DNA of 64,000 nucleotides, taken from Actinomycetes bacterium (GTDB lineage Bacteria > Actinomycetota > Acidimicrobiia > Acidimicrobiales > JAMCPL01). The stretch spans positions 38,002 to 102,001 of the forward strand of contig JAKBVZ010000034.1 in assembly GCA_021841005.1 (NCBI GenBank). The letters run 5' to 3'. Below, in pieces: positions 53,801-62,518 of the stretch (position 1 is its first letter; each line of letters starts with the position of its first letter). The position numbers and the translations under genes were made by a program. The notes beneath the pieces were generated by a model. That model did not search any database and was not told the DNA's origin. It was given only the letters and a program-made list of their open reading frames with translations.

Positions 53801-54873
53801 CGCATCAAGGATGGGATCTGCTCGGTGCCCCGATGTTTGCCAACGTTACCAGCGGTGGACACATATCAATCGTGGAGGGAGGTGATTCCGGCGCAATCGA
53901 CGCATACATGCCCGGCGGCAGCCTCGCCCCGGGGTTTCCCTTGTTCACCGGGGGCTGGGACATGTACTCGCCCAGTTCGGGAGATCTCCTCTCCAACGGT
54001 CAGGTCGACTTGGTGGCATCCACCCGTGAAGGCTATCTCATGGCGTGGTCTACACCTGGCAGCCCGGCCGCAAACAATCAATGGTGGCACTGGCATCACG
54101 ATGAGTACAACAGCGGTCTCTACGGTTTGCACACAAGGCCACCGGGAGCCCCCAGGTCGATGGGCTGGAATGTCGGCACCAGTTCAGTCGATTTCATAGC
54201 CCCTGGCGGCAGGTGGTACACCGGTGAAGTGTCCAGTTACAAGGTGACTTACAACGGACTGAGGGAAGCAGCAACGAACGCCTCCAAGAGCGTGCCCCCA
54301 ACCGCGACTGCGTCTGCAACTGGAACTGGAACTGGAACTGGAAACGATTCCACTACGGTTACGGTTATGCCATCGGGACCGGCAGGCACCTCGCAGTCCA
54401 TCATCGTTCCATCGGGCACGAATACGGTCACGATACAGGCGATCAACGCCTACGGTCTATACGGGCACCCGGAGACAGTTGCCACTCCTGGTGCATCCGC
54501 ACCACCACCCAACGCCATACCTCCTGCTCCCATTGGAAACCAGCCTACTGCACGACCTTCGGGCTCCACTTCCGGCACCGCCACTACACATTTGTCCACA
54601 GGGTCGATTGTCACCAAGCCGAGCGCAGTACAGAGCACGAGTACGCCTGGATCGGGCAGTACAAAGCCGGTAGCCCATCCCACCGGCAGCGGATCTCAAC
54701 GACCATCTCCCTCCCCGCAGAAGGCAATATCGTCTTTACGAAGGATCGAGAGGAGCGGGCATGGTGGCGGCTTTCCCGTAGTGTGGATCGTTGTCCTGTC
54801 GCTGCTCGCGGTCGCTGCTGCAGGCGGAACCGGTATTGGCATCGTGCGTGCAGCCCGTGCAAGGAAGGCATAA
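50818..54873 (+). CDS. Surface-anchored subtilase-like protein with EF-hand loops and beta-propeller
   Basis: 1351 residues. N-terminal signal/anchor helix (YLIAVMLAGMMPLLIIQATL); residues 95-440 resemble an S8 subtilase: VIVAYIEGG where Asp is usual (Glu106), a likely His235 (YDHPDYQML), Asn315 in ASNDFDS and Ser369 in TSESTPTLGGALALLLS. An insert has two perfect 12-residue calcium loops, 165-176 (DPDHDGVVRADE) and 185-196 (DYNHNGYIDPED). Residues 590-1080 hold about six FG-GAP/VCBS-like blades such as TPALVDLQGTGHLDLVFG and DGYIHAIDPATGKELPGWPV. A Thr/Ser/Pro-rich stalk, a C-terminal helix (VVWIVVLSLLAVAAAGG) and a basic tail follow. Probably an extracellular, cell-anchored protein; protease activity is doubtful given Glu for Asp. 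Confidence 0.82.
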   Translation: MQQFKPRSTIKYLIAVMLAGMMPLLIIQATLSIPSGATSQSTLANALSYPPAPACIPTLQAPCQSANPSQEAASAMTALGSSGMNLAQAFRQYTTGSPNVIVAYIEGGMNWQMPGASTISNHMYLNWHNLPVPCSGTTIATATMVVNGKTEPCSLHYSNNIANYDPDHDGVVRADEWAHDPRVKDYNHNGYIDPEDLITAFSNGHGKGPYPNNISGWNFYRNTNDPATADSAYDHPDYQMLEILRSCPNCSILPVKAGNESLDATEELAKAWMYAYHSGARVIVSVTADLGYSRLMRQTIDYLYSKGVIMLEASNDFDSTDHQGGMYWPHVIPGNGAVVDSAGTAWTRSDLNSWGTHAMFVAPNRSSTSESTPTLGGALALLLSWGNEEYRNHVIPQPLTGPQAVQILRNTATPVTNPNLPWPGSPGHWNMQYGYGIPNIPAAMQAIAKDQIPPVPSISSPSWYSIHDPTVESSVPVTGTVSAPNGGNFSWTVQAGLGPQPTSTQWFTVGSGHATGSFSGTLGTLPLSRIPKSYWSAPFRQSQSKYVNSSEQYAVTLKVTVTGSAGVTGITRRAINVVHDATWMKGFPIKLQSSVEGTPALVDLQGTGHLDLVFGTSDGYIHAIDPATGKELPGWPVHTLPVHVPLAVPGMDTPYQPILTPVAVGSLYNNGHLSVVATSIEGCVYVFNARGQLQSGWPRCASRGVQPMPVPAPVLPHVREPVAAAVAAPVLADLQGNGQLDIVQAGMDGYIHAWQADGSDVPGWPVHVTLPTGFQIHKGYILENDMTLVGTPAIAHLQGPNSLDIVERSQFTEITGGGILPLPYGVAFAYSSAGQLLPGWPVVMPGIIEDYGSAMGPITEGSSSPVAAPVSGNGPDSVEVGPVWTPPYLIDAGGTTIGTYGSFYSAAASMLAINNNPSLAVPGKLPPGSPIPFATSGAYGRFDGQLTYAQEMLGSSHLAAAEVYPQSGFNVTQYEVAYPADAAMNAKPLPGFPAPHQGWDLLGAPMFANVTSGGHISIVEGGDSGAIDAYMPGGSLAPGFPLFTGGWDMYSPSSGDLLSNGQVDLVASTREGYLMAWSTPGSPAANNQWWHWHHDEYNSGLYGLHTRPPGAPRSMGWNVGTSSVDFIAPGGRWYTGEVSSYKVTYNGLREAATNASKSVPPTATASATGTGTGTGNDSTTVTVMPSGPAGTSQSIIVPSGTNTVTIQAINAYGLYGHPETVATPGASAPPPNAIPPAPIGNQPTARPSGSTSGTATTHLSTGSIVTKPSAVQSTSTPGSGSTKPVAHPTGSGSQRPSPSPQKAISSLRRIERSGHGGGFPVVWIVVLSLLAVAAAGGTGIGIVRAARARKA

Positions 54874-54909
54874 CGCTCATGTCACGGACGCTTGATCGGT
54901 TCATGGACC

Positions 54910-55956
54910 TTAGCAGTCCCCAGCAACACGAGAAAGGCACAACGGTTTGCCGGCACGGTATAGTTGCCGGCGTAATATACGGACATCACCGGCACTGATG
55001 ACTTCCCTGCGCCCGTTCACTTCGACCACCAGCCGGCCCCGTTCGTCGATGTCCACTGCAGTTCCTGCCAGCGCACCGCCGGTCATCATCGAAACCTCCA
55101 CCTGGCTTCCTATAGTGACGCAGCGTTCACGGTATTCCTGTGCTATGCGTAGCCAATTGCCGGATGCCGCCTCCGCAAGGTACCCGTCGAACCATACCAG
55201 TATCCGCTCCAGCAACACCCTCCTATCGATCAGCCTTCCTGCCTCCAGCAGCAAGGAAGTGGCAATGTTGCCCGTTGCCCCGGATATCTCGCTGCCCGCC
55301 GCCATGGCAGGCCACGATACGTCGACCCCGATGCCGATCACCACTCGGGCGAGACCTGGAGCACCGGAGTGAATATCGACAGGAGGATATGCGTACGAAG
55401 CAACCTCCACTCCGGCACCATCATCGGGTTCATCTCGCGCTAAATGTTGCGACGCAGACATGCTCTGTCCACCTGCAGCGCCCAGCCCCACAACCGGTGC
55501 AGTACCTGGCGCGGCAGGTGCCGGAATGCTGACCACTTCCGCGAGGATGCCGGCAAGTTTCCTGTCGCCAGCATAGAGATCGTTTGGCCAGGCGAGGTCC
55601 AGCTCGATTCCGGCTGTGTCCAGGCACGCTCCGAATGCCGCCAACCCTGCCATGGAAGAGGCAAGGTACATGAACTGCGTACCACCCCGGACGGTCACCG
55701 CCAACGATACAAGCAGGCATCGTCCGGAAGGTGCCACCCATTCCCGCCCCAGCCGACCCTTACCACGGCTCTGGTAATCGGCAACCACCACAAGGCCATC
55801 CTCATGCCCGGTGCCGGCACTACCGGCACCATCATGCCCCGCACCATCACCACTCCGTAGGTCACTCTTGAGCAGCCCCACCAGATAGTCATTAGTCGAT
55901 TCCAGCTCTTTGAACCAGCGAACCTCGTGACCCGCAATCTGGTATGTTCGGTACAT
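54910..55956 (-). CDS. birA: Biotin-[acetyl-CoA carboxylase] ligase
   Basis: 348-residue biotin protein ligase that makes biotinyl-AMP and attaches biotin to the BCCP lysine. ELESTNDYL, the adenylate loop YQSRGKGRLGREWVAPSG, WPNDLYAGDRKLAGILAE and the GIGVDVSWP segment are typical; a C-terminal SH3-like domain follows (GSQVEVSMMTGGALAGTAVDID). No N-terminal DNA-binding domain, so it is not a repressor. Insertions at about 37-50 and 145-195 are Gly/Ala/Asp-rich. Divergent from the biotin carboxylase gene, its likely substrate. Confidence 0.93.
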   Translation of the reverse strand: MYRTYQIAGHEVRWFKELESTNDYLVGLLKSDLRSGDGAGHDGAGSAGTGHEDGLVVVADYQSRGKGRLGREWVAPSGRCLLVSLAVTVRGGTQFMYLASSMAGLAAFGACLDTAGIELDLAWPNDLYAGDRKLAGILAEVVSIPAPAAPGTAPVVGLGAAGGQSMSASQHLARDEPDDGAGVEVASYAYPPVDIHSGAPGLARVVIGIGVDVSWPAMAAGSEISGATGNIATSLLLEAGRLIDRRVLLERILVWFDGYLAEAASGNWLRIAQEYRERCVTIGSQVEVSMMTGGALAGTAVDIDERGRLVVEVNGRREVISAGDVRILRRQLYRAGKPLCLSRVAGDC

Positions 55957-56068
55957 GCGATCAGACTAACATGGTGTTCACGTAATGGTGTGATGGCAGA
56001 TCGACTTCCAGACTACGATCAGCTTATACTGCCAACCGCGAGAGATTGTAGACGAAAGGTCATATTGG

Positions 56069-57922
56069 ATGCTGAAGAAAGTACTTGTGGCAAACAGGGG
56101 AGAGATAGCTGTCAGGATCATCAGAACCTGCCGCGATATGGGCATCACCACGGTGGCGGTATACTCCGAGGCGGATAGATTCTCGATGCATGCAAGGATG
56201 GCGGACGAGGCATACTGCATAGGGGGCGCCACAGCACAGGAGAGCTACCTGAATACCGCAGCAATCCTAGAGGTGCTCGAAAAGAGCGGCGCGGACAGCG
56301 TCCATCCGGGTTACGGATTCTTTTCCGAGAATACAGACTTCGCCAGGGCGGTTACAGGACAGGGGGCCATATTCATCGGACCACCTCCGGAAGCCATTGA
56401 GACCATGGGAGACAAGATCAGCTCCCGCATAGCTGCCCGTGCTGCCGGGGTGGATGGTGTACCGGGCACTGTGGAACCGATCACTGATCCTGCACAGGTA
56501 ATTGCATTCGGCAACTCTCAGGGTTGGCCTGTGGCCATCAAGGCTGCCTACGGCGGAGGCGGCAGGGGTATGAAAGTAGTAGCCTCACCTGACGAAGTCG
56601 GAGAAGCCCTTGAATCCGCCAAGCGTGAAGCTCTCGCTTATTTTGGCAGGGAAGAGACTTATATGGAGCGATACCTCGCCTGGCCTCGACACATCGAGAT
56701 GCAAATCATAGTTGACAACTTCGGCAATGCGGTCTGGATGGGCGAGCGCGACTGCTCGTGCCAGCGCCGCCATCAAAAGCTTGTAGAGGAAAGTCCGGCC
56801 CCGGACTTCCCCGAGGAAATACGCCAAGCGATGGGAGAAGCGGCAGTCAAGGTTGCAGTGGCGTGTGGGTACCGGAATGCCGGTACAGTCGAGTTCCTCT
56901 ACCAAGACGGTGAATTCTACTTCCTGGAAATGAACACCAGGCTCCAGGTCGAGCATCCAGTCACCGAGCTTGTCACCGGGACCGACCTGGTGGCTCTCCA
57001 ACTAAAAGTGGCAGCCGGCGAGCCGCTCGGTTTCAGCCAGGAGGACGTACGCTCCAACGGACATGCGATCGAAGTCAGGATCAATGCCGAGGACCCGACC
57101 GAGGGCCGCTTCCTGCCCAGCCCCGGTACCCTGACCATGCTCACCCCGCCTGGTGGGCCAGGCGTGCGACTGGACAGTGGATACGAGACAGGTGATACCG
57201 TCAGCCAACACTACGACAATCTGATTGCAAAGCTCATCGTCTGGGCTAACGACCGCGAGACCGCCAGGACGCGGATGCTCCGAGCCCTCGGTGAAACCAG
57301 GATAGAGGGTGTCTCCACTACAATACCTGCAGACATTCTGATCCTCTCCCATCCTGACTTCGCTGCGGCCAAACACTCCACGCGCTGGGTGGAGTCCACA
57401 CTCGATCTCACCCAACTTGGCAAGCCACTCGATCGCCAGGACGTACTGGACGCGGCGTCAGCAGGCACGGCGTCGGCCTCGGCCTCGAAAGAGACACCTG
57501 GTACCCCTCTACAAGCAACCGCTCCAACCGCCCAACTTGCCGAACGCGATGTCACCGCAGAGATCGACGGGCGCAGGTACCGGGTACGCATGTGGGTGCC
57601 TACGGCATACATCTCGGACACCGGCGGCCAGTCCGCTTCACGGGCACCATCAGCCAAACGGCCATCACGCAGGGCTCCAACTTCGAGCACGTCCACTTCA
57701 ACTGCAGGTACCGGCAATATTTCAGCTCCCATGCACGGCACCATTATCAAGGTACTTGTATCTGTAGGTGATGTGATCGAATCAGGCCAGACGGTATGCG
57801 TGCTCGAGGCCATGAAGATGGAGCACTCACTCGAATCTCCGAGATCCGGTAAGGTCAAGGTGGTACATGTCTCGGCCGGTGACTACGTGGCGGCGGGCGA
57901 TGAGATCATCGTAATCGAATGA
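56069..57922 (+). CDS. Acyl-CoA carboxylase alpha chain (biotin carboxylase plus BCCP)
   Basis: 617 residues. The biotin carboxylase domain (1-450) begins LKKVLVANRGEIAVRIIRTC and has VHPGYGFFSEN, the ATP-grasp KAAYGGGGRGMKVV, ERDCSCQRRHQKLVEE and FLEMNTRLQVEHPVTE. An Ala/Ser/Thr-rich linker (470-535) leads to a biotinyl domain with Lys583 in LEAMKMEHS. In actinobacteria this subunit pairs with different beta chains to carboxylate acetyl-CoA or propionyl-CoA. No beta chain is present here; the methylmalonyl-CoA mutase nearby suggests propionyl-CoA. Divergent from birA. Confidence 0.94.
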   Translation: MLKKVLVANRGEIAVRIIRTCRDMGITTVAVYSEADRFSMHARMADEAYCIGGATAQESYLNTAAILEVLEKSGADSVHPGYGFFSENTDFARAVTGQGAIFIGPPPEAIETMGDKISSRIAARAAGVDGVPGTVEPITDPAQVIAFGNSQGWPVAIKAAYGGGGRGMKVVASPDEVGEALESAKREALAYFGREETYMERYLAWPRHIEMQIIVDNFGNAVWMGERDCSCQRRHQKLVEESPAPDFPEEIRQAMGEAAVKVAVACGYRNAGTVEFLYQDGEFYFLEMNTRLQVEHPVTELVTGTDLVALQLKVAAGEPLGFSQEDVRSNGHAIEVRINAEDPTEGRFLPSPGTLTMLTPPGGPGVRLDSGYETGDTVSQHYDNLIAKLIVWANDRETARTRMLRALGETRIEGVSTTIPADILILSHPDFAAAKHSTRWVESTLDLTQLGKPLDRQDVLDAASAGTASASASKETPGTPLQATAPTAQLAERDVTAEIDGRRYRVRMWVPTAYISDTGGQSASRAPSAKRPSRRAPTSSTSTSTAGTGNISAPMHGTIIKVLVSVGDVIESGQTVCVLEAMKMEHSLESPRSGKVKVVHVSAGDYVAAGDEIIVIE

Positions 57923-57995
57923 CGCCGGCAATCCGGCCACCTATCTGGATAGGTAGGTCACGTGTCGCTGTAATCATGCATGGCGTTCTTCTGTC

Positions 57996-59192
57996 ATGAC
58001 CGCGATCACCGGCACCGACTTGGTCGCCCGATTGAAGCAACGGGCTGCAATCACTGTTGGCAACGAGATGTCACGCTTGGAGCAGTTCAGCTTGTATATA
58101 CACTCACACCCGGAAATAGGCGGTGACGAGAGGCTTGCCTCTCAGGCGTTTGCGCAGTCGCTGGACGAACGAGGTTACAGCGTGGAAACCGGCATATGCG
58201 GGCTGCCCACTGCAGTCAAGGCCACCATGGGTGAAGGTCCGATCCACGCAGCCATCTTGGCCGAGTACGATGCCCTGCCAGAGGTTGGGCATGCATGCGG
58301 CCACAACCTCATAGCTGCAGCCGCTCTCGGTTCAGCCTGGGCGCTTGCCGACATAGCAGGAGACCTTGGCTGCACTATCATCATCGACGGCTGCCCCTCG
58401 GAAGAAGGTGGTGGTGGCAAGATTGTAATGCTGGAAAAAGGTGCATTCGACGGTGTGACCGCCGCCATGATGATACATCCGTGGCCCGAAGATCGGCTCG
58501 CTCCGAAATGCCTTGCAGTTGACCACTTCAGGGTGCATTACCACGGTAAGGCCGCCCACGCAGCAGCCGCTCCGGAGCATGGGATAAATGCCGCCGACGC
58601 GATCGTCATAGCTCAAGTGGCGATATCGCTGCTGCGCCAGCAGTTGCACGATGGCGAGCAGGTACATGGAATAGTGGAGCAAGGCGGTGATGCCCCCAAT
58701 ATCATTCCATCGCACGTGATCAGCCGTTATATGGTACGAGCACCAGATCTCGAGCAACTTGGTCTTCTGAGGAAGAAGGTTGACAGATGCTTCGAAGCAG
58801 GAGCGGTGGCTACCGGCGCGTCCCTCGAACAAGAGATGCTCTCACCCACCTATTCCCATATGGTGACCGATCCTGACCTGATAAGACTGTGGGCCGGAAA
58901 TGCAACCTCGCTCGGGCGAGACTACGGCATGGACGAGAGAGGCGAACCACCACCGGTATTCTCCACCGACATGGGAAATATTTCCCTGGCCATACCCGCC
59001 ATCCATCCCCTGCTGAAGCTCGAATCCGGCGGTGCGTCCAACCACGAGCCGGCTTTTGCCACTGCATGTGCGGGTCCGGCAGCATCCAAGGTCATCTATG
59101 ATGGTGCGGTAGCAATGGCCTGGACGGCAATCGACCTGGCATTCCGTACGCCTCACGACCCTGCCGGCATAGCCGGGCATACCGCCAGGTAA
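57996..59192 (+). CDS. M20-family metal-dependent amidohydrolase (AbgB-like)
   Basis: 398 residues. Metal-site motifs EYDALPEVGHACGHN, CPSEEGGGGK and MMIHPW, the dimerisation-domain KAAHAAAAPEHGINAADA and the final SNHEPAF fit the M20D/aminobenzoyl-glutamate-hydrolase-like branch. Such enzymes hydrolyse N-acyl amino acids or related amides; the substrate is unknown. It follows the carboxylase by 73 bp and is convergent with the mutase gene. Confidence 0.87.
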   Translation: MTAITGTDLVARLKQRAAITVGNEMSRLEQFSLYIHSHPEIGGDERLASQAFAQSLDERGYSVETGICGLPTAVKATMGEGPIHAAILAEYDALPEVGHACGHNLIAAAALGSAWALADIAGDLGCTIIIDGCPSEEGGGGKIVMLEKGAFDGVTAAMMIHPWPEDRLAPKCLAVDHFRVHYHGKAAHAAAAPEHGINAADAIVIAQVAISLLRQQLHDGEQVHGIVEQGGDAPNIIPSHVISRYMVRAPDLEQLGLLRKKVDRCFEAGAVATGASLEQEMLSPTYSHMVTDPDLIRLWAGNATSLGRDYGMDERGEPPPVFSTDMGNISLAIPAIHPLLKLESGGASNHEPAFATACAGPAASKVIYDGAVAMAWTAIDLAFRTPHDPAGIAGHTAR

Positions 59193-59252
59193 GCCACCAG
59201 ACCAGACCGTGCTAGGCCATACCAGACCAGACCGTGCCTATCCGCCGGCTTC

Positions 59253-60836
59253 TTATGACGGGTGGTGCACGCCCATTACATTGCGGAGCACATCAGACAC
59301 CTCACCGAGTGTAGCCATACGGGACAGCGCTATTTTCATCGGGACGAGCAGGTTGGCCGTGCCTCTGGCCGCCGTTTCGAGGTCAGCCAGCGCCGCTTCC
59401 ACTGCACCACCATCCCTCTCGGCCCTGACTTTATGTACCCTGTCCACCTGGGACTGCTGGAGGGCCGGATCGATAGGAAACACTTCCTGCGGCTCAGCAT
59501 CATCTTCGACCCACTTGTTCACCCCTACAACGATACGCTTGCCTTCATCTATCCCTCTTGCATATTCGTATGCAGAGCGCTCTATCTCGTCCTGGATATA
59601 GCCTGACTCTATGGCAGCTACAGAACCACCCAGCGAATCCACTTTTTCTATGTATCGCCAGGCCTCTTCTTCCACTTGATCGGTCAGTCGCTCGACGAAG
59701 TACGAACCCGCCAATGGATCCACTGTATCGACTACACCTGACTCGTAAGCAATCACCTGCTGCGTCCGCAGTGCCAGCTTGGCTGCGTGTGTCGTCGGAA
59801 GCCCCAATGCCTCATCGAAGCCGTTGGTGTGCAAACTCTGCGTACCACCAAGCACCGCCCCGAGGGCCTGCAGGGCAACCCTGACTATGTTGTTCTCGGG
59901 TTGCTGCGCGGTGAGAGTGGACCCACCAGTCTGGGTATGGAACCTCAGGAGCTTTGATCGCTCGTCTTTGGCATGAAAGCGCTCCTCCATGATCCTTGCC
60001 CACATCCTTCTGGCTGCACGGTACTTCGCGATCTCCTCGAATAGGTTGTTGTGGCCATTCCAGAAAAAAGACAGCCGCGGAGCAAAGCTGTCCACGTCCA
60101 ATCCTGCAGCCAATGCAGCCTCGACATAAGCAATCGCATTGGCCAGCGTGAAGGCGATCTCCTGCACCGCAGTGGATCCTGCTTCCCTGATGTGATACCC
60201 GGAGATGGATATGGTGTTCCAATTGGGCAGGTGCCCTGCGCAGTACGAAAAGATATCGGTGACTATGCGCATCGATGGCCTAGGCGGGAATATATAGGTA
60301 CCTCGCGCTATATATTCCTTGAGTATATCGTTCTGAATAGTTCCTTTCAGTTGACTACCGGCAACGCCATTCTCTTCGGCCACCAGAACATACAGCAAGA
60401 GCAGGATGGCTGCAGTGGCATTGATGGTCATAGATGTCGTCACCTTGTCAAGAGGTATTCCATCAAACAATATCCTCATGTCGGCCAGTGAATCGATGGC
60501 AACGCCCACTTTGCCGACCTCCCCTTCGGACCTGGGATGATCGGAGTCGTATCCCATCTGGGTGGGAAGATCGAATGCGCACGACAGCCCTGTCTGGCCT
60601 GCATCGAGAAGGAACTTGAATCTCTGGTTGGTCGCCTCTGCGGTACCGAAACCAGCATACTGCCGCATCGTCCACATCCTGCCCCTGTACATGGAGGGAT
60701 ATATTCCTCTCGTGTATGGGAACGACCCGGGCTGTCCGAGCCTGGCTGCCGGTTCCCAACCCTCGAGATCGCCGACATCATAGACGGGCTTTATCTCTAT
60801 GCCGGAGTCAGTGATACGAATATCGTCATCATTCAT
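59253..60836 (-). CDS. Methylmalonyl-CoA mutase catalytic subunit (no B12 domain)
   Basis: 527 residues from ATG 60836 ([20 protein letters not shown]); a 39-codon upstream extension is not conserved. The TIM-barrel substrate domain is complete: [25 protein letters not shown] with the MCM-type Tyr, [43 protein letters not shown] with Arg, and [11 protein letters not shown] with the active His. The cobalamin-binding domain is missing, so a separate small subunit must exist outside the window (split type). It would convert (R)-methylmalonyl-CoA to succinyl-CoA. 2-hydroxyisobutyryl- or isobutyryl-CoA mutase seems less likely given the Tyr and Arg. Confidence 0.92.
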   Translation of the reverse strand: MNDDDIRITDSGIEIKPVYDVGDLEGWEPAARLGQPGSFPYTRGIYPSMYRGRMWTMRQYAGFGTAEATNQRFKFLLDAGQTGLSCAFDLPTQMGYDSDHPRSEGEVGKVGVAIDSLADMRILFDGIPLDKVTTSMTINATAAILLLLYVLVAEENGVAGSQLKGTIQNDILKEYIARGTYIFPPRPSMRIVTDIFSYCAGHLPNWNTISISGYHIREAGSTAVQEIAFTLANAIAYVEAALAAGLDVDSFAPRLSFFWNGHNNLFEEIAKYRAARRMWARIMEERFHAKDERSKLLRFHTQTGGSTLTAQQPENNIVRVALQALGAVLGGTQSLHTNGFDEALGLPTTHAAKLALRTQQVIAYESGVVDTVDPLAGSYFVERLTDQVEEEAWRYIEKVDSLGGSVAAIESGYIQDEIERSAYEYARGIDEGKRIVVGVNKWVEDDAEPQEVFPIDPALQQSQVDRVHKVRAERDGGAVEAALADLETAARGTANLLVPMKIALSRMATLGEVSDVLRNVMGVHHPS

Positions 60837-60981
60837 GGCCACAACGTTACTCCACTGAGCCGTTCCGCGACCACTGCTCATGCAGCCGCAACTGCGTCCT
60901 GGCCTCTCGCCACTTGCACACTCCACTGAGCGGTTTGCGTTACCACTGCGCAACCACTGCCATCGGTTGGACGGCGGCTAT

Positions 60982-61072
60982 GGTAATTGGGCAGGCTCGA
61001 ACCAGTAATGGCCATGCCACGGGCTGCGGCATAGTGGCCGCAGCGGACCTAAGGTAATTGGACAGGCTCGAA
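60982..61072. repeat. 20-bp direct repeat between mutase and rhodanese-MoeB genes
   Basis: GGTAATTGGGCAGGCTCGAA at 60982-61001 recurs with one change at 61053-61072. Between them CTGCGGCATAGTGGCCGCAG (61024-61043) forms a 7-bp stem with a 6-nt loop, a possible weak terminator after the rhodanese-MoeB gene. A CCACTGAGC repeat also lies near 60853 and 60922. Confidence 0.75.
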
Positions 61073-61083
61073 TCCGGTAATGA

Positions 61084-62316
61084 CTATACGCTTGCGGATT
61101 CCAGCACGCCCGAGGGATCAGGCACCGCCAGGGTGGAAGCCGGTTCTGAAGAACGAGCAATATGGGGCATGCACAGCTGGTCATACTCCGCTATGACGAT
61201 CTCACCTGCGTCAGGACCGCAAGTCGGGCAGGACGGATCACGCTTCACCTTGAACGTACGGAATGACTCCTCCAGCGCATCATAGGAAAGCAGCCGACCG
61301 ACCAGAGGATCTCCCAGCCCCAGTAACATCTTTATGGCCTCCAGTGCCTCCAGGGAACCAATGATGCCGCAGAGTACCCCGAGCACACCTGCTTCAGCAC
61401 ACGAGGGTGCCAGCTCGGGCGGCGGGGGCTCCGGTACCATGCAGCGATAGCACGGACCCTTGTAGGGATCGAACACGGTCACCTGCCCCTCGAAACGGAA
61501 TATCGAGCCATGCACCACCGGTACTCCCGTAATAAGCGACGCGTCGTTCACCAGGTATCTCGTAGGGAAATTGTCCGTTCCATCCAGGACCAGGTCGTAC
61601 TCTCCCATTATCTCGACGACGTTGTCAGCACCCAACCTCATATCGTACGGAACCACATTTACATCAGGGTTCATCGCCGTTATGGTGCGCTTGGCGGAAT
61701 CGACCTTGGCGTCACCAATCCGGTCGAGGTTGTGCAATATCTGGCGTTGTAAGTTCGACGCATCCACCACGTCCATGTCAATTATCCCCAGGGTACCTAC
61801 ACCCGCCGCAGCAAGGTACATTGCCGCTGGAGATCCCAGCCCTCCAGCTCCGAGCAGCAATACCTTCGACTCGAGCAATTTCTGCTGGCCCTTCTCCCCC
61901 ACTTCAGGTAAGAGCAGGTGCCGGTGGTACCTGTTGCGCTGCTCACCGGTGAGCACTTTAGGTACTGACCAGGTACGCCCCTCGTCCTTCCACCGGTTGA
62001 AGCCGCCGATCATGGAGGACACATTCTTGAAGCCGAGATCCTGCATGGTCTGGGCCGCCAGCGCAGACCGGATACCGCCAGCGCAGTAAATTATGACCTC
62101 GGCAGACCTATCAGGGATCCGACCCTCGACCTGCAACTCCAGAAAACCGCGCGGGATATGATGGGCGCCCGGAATCGTACCTTGCTCGTGCTCGTCCGCC
62201 TCACGGACATCGAGAAAGATCACGTTAGCATCTTGCATCTTCGCCTCGGCCTCCGCCGGCGTGATCTCCACGATGCCGGCCCTGGCTCTTGCAAACAACT
62301 CCCTACTGGTTGGCAT
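61084..62316 (-). CDS. Rhodanese-MoeB/ThiF sulfur-carrier adenylyltransferase
   Basis: 410 residues with rhodanese first (15-115: VIFLDVREADEHEQGTIPGA, active Cys in IYCAGGIRSAL) and the E1-like MoeB/ThiF domain second (125-390: LLLGAGGLGSPAAMYLAAAG, DGTDNFPTRYLVND, zinc cysteines in CYRCMVP and CPTC). This is the reverse of the usual MoeZ order, where rhodanese is C-terminal. It would adenylate and thiocarboxylate a small carrier (MoaD/ThiS/CysO type) for molybdopterin, thiamine or cysteine synthesis. The start has GGAGG. Divergent from the GH38 gene. Confidence 0.92.
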   Translation of the reverse strand: MPTSRELFARARAGIVEITPAEAEAKMQDANVIFLDVREADEHEQGTIPGAHHIPRGFLELQVEGRIPDRSAEVIIYCAGGIRSALAAQTMQDLGFKNVSSMIGGFNRWKDEGRTWSVPKVLTGEQRNRYHRHLLLPEVGEKGQQKLLESKVLLLGAGGLGSPAAMYLAAAGVGTLGIIDMDVVDASNLQRQILHNLDRIGDAKVDSAKRTITAMNPDVNVVPYDMRLGADNVVEIMGEYDLVLDGTDNFPTRYLVNDASLITGVPVVHGSIFRFEGQVTVFDPYKGPCYRCMVPEPPPPELAPSCAEAGVLGVLCGIIGSLEALEAIKMLLGLGDPLVGRLLSYDALEESFRTFKVKRDPSCPTCGPDAGEIVIAEYDQLCMPHIARSSEPASTLAVPDPSGVLESASV

Positions 62317-62518
62317 ACGCTTACCTCCAACTCATATATCACCTTTAGGAGGCCCAGCCGGCATGTATGACATCCTCGCCGGTCCTCCAGAACATACTTA
62401 TAAATCTTACCATATCGGTCAAGAATTGTGCTCGCGCATCAAAAATTTCCCGCGGCTAGCAACCGGTGCTGTCGCGCATAGCTTGACCCCGAGCAAATAC
62501 GACCACTAGCATTCCCTT

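Noticed and set aside
61053..61083. tRNA-like GGCTCGAATCC segment
   Set aside because: It resembles a T-loop, but no acceptor, anticodon or D stems can be drawn around it; it is part of a 20-bp direct repeat.
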